A DNA stretch of 64,000 nucleotides from positions 1-64,000 of the forward strand of contig JBCCGK010000044.1 in the NCBI GenBank assembly GCA_039029315.1. Direction: 5' to 3'. This DNA is from JBCCCJ01 sp039029315 (lineage in GTDB: Bacteria > Bacteroidota > Bacteroidia > J057). Under the pieces are notes generated by a model that ran no database searches, was not told the origin of the DNA, and was given only the letters and a program-made list of their open reading frames with translations. Of the stretch, positions 53,854 through 62,143 are shown piece by piece. Each line of letters starts with the position of its first letter. Within the stretch, counting starts at the first letter, position 1. A program made the translations under genes and the position numbers.

Positions 53854-54279
53854 ATGGAGATTCGCTTACAACGCCAGAATCAAGCATTTCATTTTGAAGC
53901 TCAAAACGAACACGGAAACACCATCTCCTTCGATTCGCACAATCCAGAGATTGGCGGTCAAGGCAAAGGATTTGGTCCCATGGAGACGGTTGCTGCAGCC
54001 ATCGGTGCATGCAGTGCGATTGACATCGGAGTGATTTTGGGAAAACAAAAACAGGAAATCAAAGATTTTCGCATCAAGATTGATGCCCAAAGAGCAAAAG
54101 ACCAAGTGCCAAAAGTCTTCACAGAGATCCACATTACCTACGAGCTCCATGGAGAGATAGAGGAAGCCAAAGCCCAACGAGCGATAGAGCTATCCATCTC
54201 CAAATATTGTTCGGTCTCAAAAATGATCGAAAAAACAGCAAATATTCGATATTCTTTGATTCTTAATCCCACATCCTGA
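53854..54279 (+). CDS. OsmC family protein under SAM riboswitch control
   Basis: A 141-residue OsmC/Ohr-fold protein: GPMETVAAAIGACSAIDI holds the first redox cysteine and a late ISKYCSVSKMIEKTA holds the second. In this family the pair reduces organic hydroperoxides, but members beside sulfur genes are often called simply OsmC family. The position between the SAM riboswitch and metZ suggests a role in sulfur or persulfide handling; this is inference. Metz follows after 5 bp. Confidence 0.87.
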   Translation: MEIRLQRQNQAFHFEAQNEHGNTISFDSHNPEIGGQGKGFGPMETVAAAIGACSAIDIGVILGKQKQEIKDFRIKIDAQRAKDQVPKVFTEIHITYELHGEIEEAKAQRAIELSISKYCSVSKMIEKTANIRYSLILNPTS

Positions 54280-54284
54280 TCATT

Positions 54285-55499
54285 ATGTTGAATCCAGAAA
54301 AACAAACATCCAGATTCGAAACCAGGGCCATCCGTACCCAAATTCCGAGAAGTCAACACCGGGAACATGCTTCCCCTTTATTTTTGACTTCCAGTTTTGT
54401 ATTCGAAGATGCGGAACAAATGCGGGCTTTGTTTGCGCAAGAACAAAAAGGGAATATCTACAGCAGATTCACCAATCCCAATACGCGTGAATTCATAGAT
54501 AAAATTTGCCAAATGGAAGGGGCCGAAGATGGTTTTGCCACCGCATCTGGCATGTCTGCGATTTTCACAACCCTGGCGACGCTTTGCCGATCAGGTGATC
54601 ATATTTTAGCCTGTCGGTCTGTATTTGGCTCCACGCACTCCATTTTGACCAAACATCTTCCCAAATGGAACATCAGCCATAGTTATGGTGATATCAATAA
54701 GCCGGAATCCTGGCACGAGTTGATCCAACCAACGACCAAGCTCATTCTGGTTGAAACCCCCTCCAATCCCTCCATCGATATTCTTGACCTGGAATGGTTA
54801 GGGACATTCGCCAAAGAACACAATCTATTGCTGGTGGTAGACAATTGTTTTGCCACGCCCTATTTGCAACAACCCATCAAATATGGTGCTGATTTGGTGC
54901 TACATTCTGCAACCAAATTTTTGGACGGGCAAGGACGGGTATTAGGGGGGGTGATTGCTGGCAGGAAGGATCTCCTGGAAGAAATATATGGATTTGCCAG
55001 AGCAACCGGGCCAGCTCTTTCGCCCTTCAATGCCTGGATTCTCTCCAAAAGTCTGGAGACCCTGGCCATACGAATGGATCGGCATTGCAACAATGCCCTG
55101 GCACTGGCAGAGTGGCTGGAAACGCATCCAGAAGTCGAAAGCGTCAAATACCCATTTCTCCCTTCCCATCCCAAATACGCCATCGCCAAACAGCAAATGC
55201 GCCTAGGCGGAGGTATTTTGGCTTTTGAAATCAAAGGCGGTATTGAAAGAGGCAGGGCATTTATGGACAGCATAGAGATGGCCTCATTGACCTCTAATCT
55301 TGGAGATTCCCGAACCATTGTCACCCATCCGGCTTCTTCTACTCATGCCAAGCTACAGGAAGAAGAACGTCTCCAGACCGGGATTACTCAAGGGCTGGTG
55401 AGAATCTCAGTTGGATTAGAACACATTGAGGATATCATTCAGGACATTGATCAGGCACTCAAAGCTTCACGCCTGATTCACGAATATTCTCGACCTTGA
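54285..55499 (+). CDS. metZ: O-succinyl/acetylhomoserine sulfhydrylase (MetZ-like)
   Basis: A 404-residue PLP enzyme of the Cys/Met metabolism family. SSFVFEDAEQ and YSRFTNPN near the N-terminus, LVETPSNP, VVDNCFATPYLQQP and the PLP lysine in HSATKFLDGQGR are typical; LTSNLGDSRTIVTHPASSTHA near the C-terminus marks the MetZ/MetB group. It makes homocysteine directly from an activated homoserine and sulfide. MetZ versus CGS-like MetB cannot be separated with certainty by eye. Control by the SAM riboswitch fits methionine synthesis. Confidence 0.9.
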   Translation: MLNPEKQTSRFETRAIRTQIPRSQHREHASPLFLTSSFVFEDAEQMRALFAQEQKGNIYSRFTNPNTREFIDKICQMEGAEDGFATASGMSAIFTTLATLCRSGDHILACRSVFGSTHSILTKHLPKWNISHSYGDINKPESWHELIQPTTKLILVETPSNPSIDILDLEWLGTFAKEHNLLLVVDNCFATPYLQQPIKYGADLVLHSATKFLDGQGRVLGGVIAGRKDLLEEIYGFARATGPALSPFNAWILSKSLETLAIRMDRHCNNALALAEWLETHPEVESVKYPFLPSHPKYAIAKQQMRLGGGILAFEIKGGIERGRAFMDSIEMASLTSNLGDSRTIVTHPASSTHAKLQEEERLQTGITQGLVRISVGLEHIEDIIQDIDQALKASRLIHEYSRP

Positions 55500-55503
55500 T
55501 TGT

Positions 55504-56316
55504 TCAATCCTGAAATACAGGATCGGTTTTGGTCATCTTGGCCTGGAAGGCTTTCATCAAGTCTTCTGACAGAAGCATTCCAGCATTCCAGGTAGCTATA
55601 TGGTCCAGGCTATCGCGCGTGTTGTGATCCCTGGTATATAACAACATCTCCTTGGTACCTCGAATGGAAAGGGGGGATTTGCTCGCAATCATGGCAGCCA
55701 TCTCTTTCACCCCCACTAGCATAGCTTCCTGATCAGGATATACCCGATTGACAAGGCCTATTTCCCTGGCTTCTGCGCCGAATACTCTTCGGCCCGTATA
55801 AGCCATTTCCCGTGCCATACCTTCCCCAATGACGGTCGGTAACCGCTGGAGTGTTCCAAGATCTGCTACCATTCCCATGTCAATCTCTTTGACAGAGAAA
55901 AAGGCGTCCTCGGTACAATAGCGCATATCACAAGCAGTGGTAATATCCATTCCACCTCCGACACATGCTTTGTGGATGGCGGCAAGCACAGGTTTTCTAC
56001 ACTTTTCGATGGCCGAAACAGTATCCTGTAGATACAATATCGTTCCCCTCAAATATTCCCGTTTTCTTCCTTCTTCCTTGATCCCATTGAATTGATTTAT
56101 TCCCATCAACATTTCCAGATCTATTCCTGCACAAAAGTGTTTTCCCTCCCCGCTCAAAATGACTACACGCACCTCCTGATTTTCATCCAGTTCCTCAAAA
56201 ATAGCCTTTAGTTCGTCCCAGGCTACCTTGTTCAACGAATTTGCTTTTTCAGGTCTATTGAATCTTACATGAGCGATATGATTGTCAATATCAAGGAGAA
56301 ATGTTTGATAAGCCAT
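55504..56316 (-). CDS. Crotonase-family enoyl-CoA hydratase/isomerase
   Basis: A 270-residue crotonase. Oxyanion segments AGIDLEML and KACVGGGMDIT are present. The catalytic region FSVKEIDMGMVADLGTLQRLP has acidic residues (Glu in VKE, Asp in ADLG) in positions matching dienoyl-CoA isomerase (ECH1), so isomerase activity on dienoyl-CoA is likelier than simple hydration. It ends a minus-strand run with the hypothetical, mnmA and M23 genes (45 bp from the previous one) and converges on metZ. Confidence 0.87.
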   Translation of the reverse strand: MAYQTFLLDIDNHIAHVRFNRPEKANSLNKVAWDELKAIFEELDENQEVRVVILSGEGKHFCAGIDLEMLMGINQFNGIKEEGRKREYLRGTILYLQDTVSAIEKCRKPVLAAIHKACVGGGMDITTACDMRYCTEDAFFSVKEIDMGMVADLGTLQRLPTVIGEGMAREMAYTGRRVFGAEAREIGLVNRVYPDQEAMLVGVKEMAAMIASKSPLSIRGTKEMLLYTRDHNTRDSLDHIATWNAGMLLSEDLMKAFQAKMTKTDPVFQD

Positions 56317-56361
56317 GCGGATGAATTGTAGTTATACTCTATGTTAAGGGGCGATATTCTG

Positions 56362-57099
56362 TTATTGCAAGATAGAAAATGGATCTTCTCCTACCAATTC
56401 TTCCAGGCTTCCGGCAGCCTGGATATTGGTTAATTGAAGGATCCCATGGGATTGGGCAACCATTGCTCCGGTTGGCAAGCTGGTCCAGCCTTCCCAGGGA
56501 ACACGAATCCCGCCTATTGGAATGATTTTGACCCACATCTTCCAGGCAACTGGACGACATTGTTCATCTAGTATCCAGAGATATGCGTCTCCGGGGGTAG
56601 CTCCCCCAGACCCATAAGAGACCAATAGTCCATTCTTCCCGTCGCTTCCTTTTACGATGCTTCTGCTTGTTCCCCCATCAAATGCCTTGACGACTGGATT
56701 GAGCCAGAAGGCGTCATTCACCCATGCTTTCCAGGCCTTATCGACCAATTTATCAGCTTTTTTCCCTTCTACACGCTCTCCTTTGATGAGTGCCACGCCG
56801 GTTCTTTTGTTGATATCAACATAAACCTCATTCTCTCCCCATTTCACTCTAGCCAAATGTCGTTTCTTATCCCAAAGGTGATCATTTCTCCCTCCAAAAT
56901 TCCAGCTGATCGCACCCGTACTATCCCAGGCGGCCTTATTTACAGCTGCCATCATTTTATTAGCCAGGACATCTGCTTCAGGGCCAGATTGTCCTGTTGG
57001 GCGTGATTCATGGGCGATTAAGCCTGCGATGAATCCAATCAATAGAAGGCTTCCTGCTGCATAAAGCAGGATTCGAAGCCATTTTGGTAACTTTTTCAT
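56362..57099 (-). CDS. Membrane-anchored protein of unknown function
   Basis: A 245-residue protein with one N-terminal transmembrane helix (about 7-28) and a periplasmic part containing a Trp/Gly-rich beta region (WNFGGRNDHLWDKKRHLARVKWG). I recognise no family. It starts 3 bp after the mnmA stop, so it is co-transcribed. Confidence 0.65.
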   Translation of the reverse strand: MKKLPKWLRILLYAAGSLLLIGFIAGLIAHESRPTGQSGPEADVLANKMMAAVNKAAWDSTGAISWNFGGRNDHLWDKKRHLARVKWGENEVYVDINKRTGVALIKGERVEGKKADKLVDKAWKAWVNDAFWLNPVVKAFDGGTSRSIVKGSDGKNGLLVSYGSGGATPGDAYLWILDEQCRPVAWKMWVKIIPIGGIRVPWEGWTSLPTGAMVAQSHGILQLTNIQAAGSLEELVGEDPFSILQ

Positions 57100-57102
57100 G
57101 TG

Positions 57103-58296
57103 TTATTCAATTACACCAGATCCAATCAGTTCATCCCCCTCATACCAGGCAGCAAATTGTCCCGGAGTGATTCCCTTTTGTTTATGATCAAACAACAAAT
57201 ATAGGCCTTTTGTTTCCCGGATCAGCCTAACTCCTTCCAGTGGTTGTCTGTATCGGATTCTGGCTAGATAGGTTCTTTGTTCTCCCAATTCCATCTGGAG
57301 GTCTTCTCTCACCCAATGCATGTCTGCCTCTGGAATAAACAAACCAGGGCGATTCAGACCAGGATGATCATCTCCCATGCCTACATAAATCACATTTGAT
57401 GTTGTATCCGTAGCAATGATAAAAAGTGGCTTAGGTTTTCCTCCCACATTGAGTCCCTTCCGCTGGCCAATGGTATAAAAATGTGCCCCATTGTGTTCGC
57501 CGATTTTCTCTCCATCAGAAGGATGATACTGATGTGCAGTGGTCAGTCGATTCCATTCTGATGTATGCTCATATTCCTTGCCAGCCAGAATTTTTTCCTG
57601 ATACAAAGGAGAATCGAAGGGAATTTCAATAATGTCGCCCTTTCGTGCCTCTAGTTGCTGTTGCAGGAATACCGGAAGTTTGACTTTGCCAATGAAGCAC
57701 AATCCCTGAGAATCTTTTTTGCCGGCTGTCACCAAATCCGCCTCCTGTGCGATTTGTCGAACCTCTGGTTTGTTCAAATGTCCAATTGGGAACATCGCAT
57801 ATGCCAATTGTTCCTGGGTCAATTGGCAAAGGAAATAGGATTGATCCTTGTTTCGATCAGCACCAGCCAACAATCTGTGAACAAACTGTCCATCCTTCTC
57901 AATTGTTTCTTTCTGGCAATAGTGTCCAGTAGCAACAAAGTCAGCCTTCAATTTCAGGGCTTTTTCCAGAAAAATATCAAATTTGATTTCCCGATTGCAC
58001 AACACATCTGGGTTGGGAGTTCTTCCGGCTTTGTATTCCCGAAACATATAATCGACAATGCGCTTTTTGTATTCAACGCTCAGGTCTATTGTCTGAAAAG
58101 GAATTCCCAGCTTTTCTGCCACACACAAGGCATCATGGCTATCTTCCAACCAGGGACATTCATCACTGATTGTCACAGAATCATCATGCCAGTTTTTCAT
58201 AAACAAGCCGATGACTTCATACCCTTGTTCTTTCAACAAGTATGCAGCTACGCTTGAGTCTACACCTCCTGAGAGGCCAACCACCACTCTTTTCAT
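57103..58296 (-). CDS. mnmA: tRNA-specific 2-thiouridylase MnmA
   Basis: A 397-residue PP-loop enzyme that makes 2-thiouridine at tRNA position 34. GLSGGVDSSVAAYLLKEQGYEV is the ATP loop; PNPDVLCNREIKF carries the first catalytic Cys and GLCFIGKV the second; the C-terminal beta-barrel is present. It needs a sulfur relay (IscS and others). It lies 5 bp after the M23 peptidase gene. Confidence 0.96.
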   Translation of the reverse strand: MKRVVVGLSGGVDSSVAAYLLKEQGYEVIGLFMKNWHDDSVTISDECPWLEDSHDALCVAEKLGIPFQTIDLSVEYKKRIVDYMFREYKAGRTPNPDVLCNREIKFDIFLEKALKLKADFVATGHYCQKETIEKDGQFVHRLLAGADRNKDQSYFLCQLTQEQLAYAMFPIGHLNKPEVRQIAQEADLVTAGKKDSQGLCFIGKVKLPVFLQQQLEARKGDIIEIPFDSPLYQEKILAGKEYEHTSEWNRLTTAHQYHPSDGEKIGEHNGAHFYTIGQRKGLNVGGKPKPLFIIATDTTSNVIYVGMGDDHPGLNRPGLFIPEADMHWVREDLQMELGEQRTYLARIRYRQPLEGVRLIRETKGLYLLFDHKQKGITPGQFAAWYEGDELIGSGVIE

Positions 58297-58301
58297 ATCT
58301 A

Positions 58302-59717
58302 TTAATTATAGCCAATAGAAGCCAACTTCAACTCCAGGCTGTCTTTCATTCCCAAAAATTGACTTGCCAGTTGGTCTGGCAGTGGATTCGGAGCAGGGAG
58401 TTTTTCTGCACGATGATCCACTTGTTGACCATTTTTCCAAAATCTGAAACACACATGAGGTCCAGAAGCCAAGCCTGTTGAGCCAACTAGTCCAATCACC
58501 TCTCCTTGCTTGACCTTGACACCCCGCTTGATTCCCGGAGCAAATTTGCTCATATGCAGATATTGAGTTTCATAGGTCTTGTCATGTCGGATTTTGACAT
58601 AGTTCCCATTGTTCTTTTTGAAGGTAGCAATAGATACAACGCCATCTGCAACTGCCAAAATAGGGGTTCCTTCTGGTGCTGCATAATCAGTTCCCAAATG
58701 GGGTTTCACCTTTTGGAGAACGGGATGTTTACGTTTCAAATTAAAAGGGGAAGAGATCCGGGCATATTTCACAGGAGATTGCAAAAAGCCTCGCTTCATC
58801 GGTCTGGCTTTTTCATCAAAAAATCCTCTCGTCTGGCCATTTGTATAATAATACGCCTCATGGGCACCACTCTTTGTCTGAAAATAAATCGCCTTTAACT
58901 CTCGAATATCGGCTGCTTCTCCATCAGCATACACACTTTCATAGACCAATTTGAATCGGTCTCCAGGTTCCAAATGATAAAAATCGACCGACCACTGCAG
59001 TGCTTCTTCCATTTTTCCGATCAAATCGTAGTGTAGATTTTCATCCAAAATGGTTTTCCATAAGGCCGAATCTATGATAGCACTTGCTGTACTCAATCGA
59101 ATATCTACCTCGCGCTCAATCCGGTATACCCGTAGCGTATCCCTCAAATCAAAAACAGTATATTCGAACTTATTCGGCTCGTAGATGATGTATTCTGTTT
59201 GATTGTTTGTCTCTGAAGTCAGAACCGTCACCATAGACCTGCCCTGAAGAGATTGAATATCCATCACGGGTTCGGCAAGTTGTTGAATTTCGGGAATCTT
59301 GGTGGTTGGGACATTATAGGCCATCAAAATATCAGTCATTCCTTGTCCATCTTCTACTATGTCCTTGTGAATCTGATACGGGGCCAAATCAAAGCCATAC
59401 CGATAAGTCGAAGTATCGGTGTTATCTATAAGTGGATCATTGTCTGGTCCCCACATCCAGGCAACACTTATAGCCACCAATCCCAACAACAATACTGCCC
59501 CAATGATCAAAGCATTTCTCCTGAATTTCTGATAGGATTCAGAAATATTTTCGTTCTCCTCCTTCAATTGCTGATAGCCATCGTTTTTGGTTCGAATAAT
59601 CAGCTTTGACCTGCCAGTTTCCCTGTTCGTCCTGTTCCCAGTCGCTGAACGATCCTCCATCTGCTTGTCAGAAGGGGGAAGGTTCTTTGGGGTAATTTTT
59701 ATTTTTTTAGGCTTCAT
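58302..59717 (-). CDS. M23 peptidase with HxC metal motif
   Basis: A 471-residue LytM-like endopeptidase. A basic, cytoplasmic N-terminus (1-67), a transmembrane helix (about 68-88), an intermediate beta domain and a catalytic domain (about 335-430). Zinc ligands His340 and Asp344 (HLGTDYAAPEGTP), His388 (YLHMSK) and His421 are seen, but the HxH motif reads HVC (421-423), with Cys in place of the second His. Cys can ligate zinc, so it may still cut peptidoglycan cross-links. The ATG at 59717 is used; the longer frame lacks a family match. Confidence 0.88.
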   Translation of the reverse strand: MKPKKIKITPKNLPPSDKQMEDRSATGNRTNRETGRSKLIIRTKNDGYQQLKEENENISESYQKFRRNALIIGAVLLLGLVAISVAWMWGPDNDPLIDNTDTSTYRYGFDLAPYQIHKDIVEDGQGMTDILMAYNVPTTKIPEIQQLAEPVMDIQSLQGRSMVTVLTSETNNQTEYIIYEPNKFEYTVFDLRDTLRVYRIEREVDIRLSTASAIIDSALWKTILDENLHYDLIGKMEEALQWSVDFYHLEPGDRFKLVYESVYADGEAADIRELKAIYFQTKSGAHEAYYYTNGQTRGFFDEKARPMKRGFLQSPVKYARISSPFNLKRKHPVLQKVKPHLGTDYAAPEGTPILAVADGVVSIATFKKNNGNYVKIRHDKTYETQYLHMSKFAPGIKRGVKVKQGEVIGLVGSTGLASGPHVCFRFWKNGQQVDHRAEKLPAPNPLPDQLASQFLGMKDSLELKLASIGYN

Positions 59718-59831
59718 GTTGACAGGGAAGCTATTGTTGTAGACAAATATAAACAGAATGCAGCAGAAAATCTGACTGTTGTGTTTGAAAGGAGAAACTC
59801 GAGACACAAACACAAATTTATATCCTATATC

Positions 59832-60695
59832 ATGAAAATGCTTTCTCGTCCTCCCCTATTGATTCAATATGCTAATTTATTCTTTTTCATCCTTTCTGGA
59901 TTTTTATTACAAAACTGTCACTATGTAGGACTTCAACGTGCGTATATTCCGGCAACTTCAGATCCTCACTTTTTTGAAAAGAAAGAGGATCAAATCCTTA
60001 CTCCCTCTATTGATTTGACCAATGTCCAAGTCCAATATGGGAGAGCATTAGGTGCTCATCATGGAATGTCTTCCTGGGCATATGCTGGATTTAAAGGCCA
60101 ATTAGGTGGTCAGATTTCAGGGCTTATTTTCCATCAAATTGGGAAAAAATGGTATTGGGAAAGTAGCATTGGCTATAGGTTTATGCGAAATTACTCAAAA
60201 ATCAGATCTCGACCTTCCTTTATTCCCTTTACGCCTGCACCTTATTGGGGTCCTTACTATTCCCATATCAATCAGGTCAATTACCATATGCTCCCTATTC
60301 AGACACATTTGTTGAGAAAAGGTGAAATAAACAATTATTTAAAAGGATTTAACTATAAAGCTAGTTTTAGTTTGCAGTTTTCTCCCGTATGGTTTGAATA
60401 TTATAATTACCAAAGTAGGTATCACGAATCATGTGAACTCTGCTATATCAGAAGAAATATTCTTCTCACAAGAAACAAATGGGCTTTTTCAGCAAGTCCC
60501 AGTTTAATGTGCAGCATCGGAAAGAACGGAAAATATGTGTTCTTAAAAGCTGGAGTCAACTTCATATCAAAGATAGGAGTTGTGCAAAGTCCTCCTATGA
60601 ATTCAATTCCACCACCTAGAATTTTTTATAGGCATCCGCAAGTGGTTCCCGCATTTCTTCGAATGGGGATCACACTGAATCTTAACAAATCCTGA
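59832..60695 (+). CDS. Outer-membrane barrel-like lipoprotein
   Basis: A 287-residue protein with a lipoprotein-like start (FFFILSGFLLQNC, Cys about 30) and a Tyr/Phe-rich, alternating-strand body (WESSIGYRFMRNYS, YYSHINQVNYHMLPIQTHLL) that looks like an outer-membrane beta-barrel. No named family. It is divergent from the M23 gene, 114 bp between starts. Role unknown. Confidence 0.6.
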   Translation: MKMLSRPPLLIQYANLFFFILSGFLLQNCHYVGLQRAYIPATSDPHFFEKKEDQILTPSIDLTNVQVQYGRALGAHHGMSSWAYAGFKGQLGGQISGLIFHQIGKKWYWESSIGYRFMRNYSKIRSRPSFIPFTPAPYWGPYYSHINQVNYHMLPIQTHLLRKGEINNYLKGFNYKASFSLQFSPVWFEYYNYQSRYHESCELCYIRRNILLTRNKWAFSASPSLMCSIGKNGKYVFLKAGVNFISKIGVVQSPPMNSIPPPRIFYRHPQVVPAFLRMGITLNLNKS

Positions 60696-60702
60696 ACCTG
60701 AA

Positions 60703-60730
60703 AAGTGGTCTGTCTATAAATGGACCACTT
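60703..60730 (-). terminator. Hairpin at the end of the lipoamide dehydrogenase gene
   Basis: A perfect 8-bp stem AAGTGGTC/GACCACTT (60703-60710 with 60723-60730) spans the lpdA stop codon and is followed on the minus strand by TTTTC. Weak but plausible. Confidence 0.5.
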
Positions 60731-62108
60731 CACCATACGCTGCTGCTGCTGCTTCCATCACTGCCTCAGACATGGTCGGATGTGGATGGACAGCCTTGAT
60801 GATTTCATGCCCAGTGGTTTCCAGTTTTCTGGCAACGACTACTTCAGCAATCATATCCGTAACGCCAGCACCTACCATATGCGCTCCAAGGAATTCTCCG
60901 TATTTCGCATCGAAGATTACCTTGACAAAGCCATCATTCTTGCCAGAGGCTGTGGCCTTTCCAGAAGCAGAAAACGGAAATTTCCCTACTTTGATCTCCA
61001 TGCCTTTGTCTTTCGCTTCGGCTTCGGTTATTCCAACAGAGGCTACTTCTGGCTGGCAATAGGTGCAGCTAGGAATGTTTCCATAATCAATAGGGTGGAC
61101 ATCCAGACCTGCTATTTTCTCCACACAGAGGATGGCTTCATGAGAGGCCATATGTGCCAAGGCTGGTCCGGGAATGATATCCCCAATAGCATAGATGTTT
61201 GGGACATTGGTTTGATAAAATTCATCTACCTGGACCAAGCCTCGATCTGTTTTGATATTCAAACTACCCAGTCCCAAATTTTCAGTATTGGGACTGATGC
61301 CTACAGCAGATAGAAGAATGTCTCCTTGGATTTTTTCTTCTCCTTTTTTCGTCTTTACTGTTGCTACCACACCACGACCAGAGCTATCCACTTCAGTCAC
61401 CTCAGAACTGGTCATGATGGTCATGCCTTTTTTCTTATAAATTCTGGCCATGAGTTTGGATACATCGGCATCTTCTCTCGGGAGAATCTTGTCCATGAAC
61501 TCAATGACAACGACCTCAGTGCCCATATTGTGGTAGAAATAGGCAAACTCCATCCCAATTGCTCCAGATCCCACGACGATCATCTTTTTGGGTTGCTTAG
61601 GCAGGGTCATCGCTTCGCGATAACCGATAATTTTTTTGCCATCAATCTGCATATGTGGCAGGTTTCTGGATCGAGCGCCAGTTGCAAGGATGATATGTTT
61701 TGCCTCATGGGAGATGGAGGTCCCTGCCTTATCTGTAACTACAACTCGCTTGTCCGGGCTGAGTTTTCCATGTCCTTCCAGGACATCTACTTTATTTTTT
61801 CTCAGCAAAAAGTCAACGCCTTTGCTCATTTTATCAGCAGCGCCCCGGCTCCGTTCAATCACCTTCCCAAAATCGTGAGAAACTTTACTTGCTTTCAGAC
61901 CATAGTCCTCCGCATGATGGAGGTAGTCCATTACTTCAGCACTTTTCAATAAGGCCTTGGTTGGGATACAGCCCCAATTCAAACAAATTCCACCAAGGTT
62001 TTCTCGCTCAACAACAGCTGTTTTCATTCCAAGTTGAGCTGCTCGGATTGCTGCCACATATCCGCCTGGGCCGCTTCCGATTACGATCACATCATATGTA
62101 TTTGCCAT
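60714..62108 (-). CDS. lpdA: Dihydrolipoyl dehydrogenase
   Basis: A 464-residue FAD disulfide oxidoreductase. FAD loop GSGPGGYVAAIRAAQLG (11-27), redox pair in GGICLNWGCIPTK (Cys about 40 and 45), NAD loop GSGAIGMEFAYFYH, and C-terminal HPHPTMSEAVMEAA with the His-Glu dyad. It reoxidises lipoamide of the 2-oxo-acid dehydrogenase and glycine cleavage complexes. No complex genes are adjacent. It lies after the CHAT protein gene on the same strand, 35 bp away. Confidence 0.96.
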   Translation of the reverse strand: MANTYDVIVIGSGPGGYVAAIRAAQLGMKTAVVERENLGGICLNWGCIPTKALLKSAEVMDYLHHAEDYGLKASKVSHDFGKVIERSRGAADKMSKGVDFLLRKNKVDVLEGHGKLSPDKRVVVTDKAGTSISHEAKHIILATGARSRNLPHMQIDGKKIIGYREAMTLPKQPKKMIVVGSGAIGMEFAYFYHNMGTEVVVIEFMDKILPREDADVSKLMARIYKKKGMTIMTSSEVTEVDSSGRGVVATVKTKKGEEKIQGDILLSAVGISPNTENLGLGSLNIKTDRGLVQVDEFYQTNVPNIYAIGDIIPGPALAHMASHEAILCVEKIAGLDVHPIDYGNIPSCTYCQPEVASVGITEAEAKDKGMEIKVGKFPFSASGKATASGKNDGFVKVIFDAKYGEFLGAHMVGAGVTDMIAEVVVARKLETTGHEIIKAVHPHPTMSEAVMEAAAAAYGEVVHL

Positions 62109-62143
62109 AGGGTACGTTTAGCTTATTGATTTGGAGTGCAAAG

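Noticed and set aside
57655..58257. 200-residue plus-strand frame opposite mnmA
   Set aside because: Antisense to a clear mnmA; sequence is a His/Phe/Leu-rich shadow.
60720..61952. Two plus-strand open frames of about 200 residues opposite lpdA
   Set aside because: lpdA is unambiguous on the minus strand; the frames have no signals or motifs.
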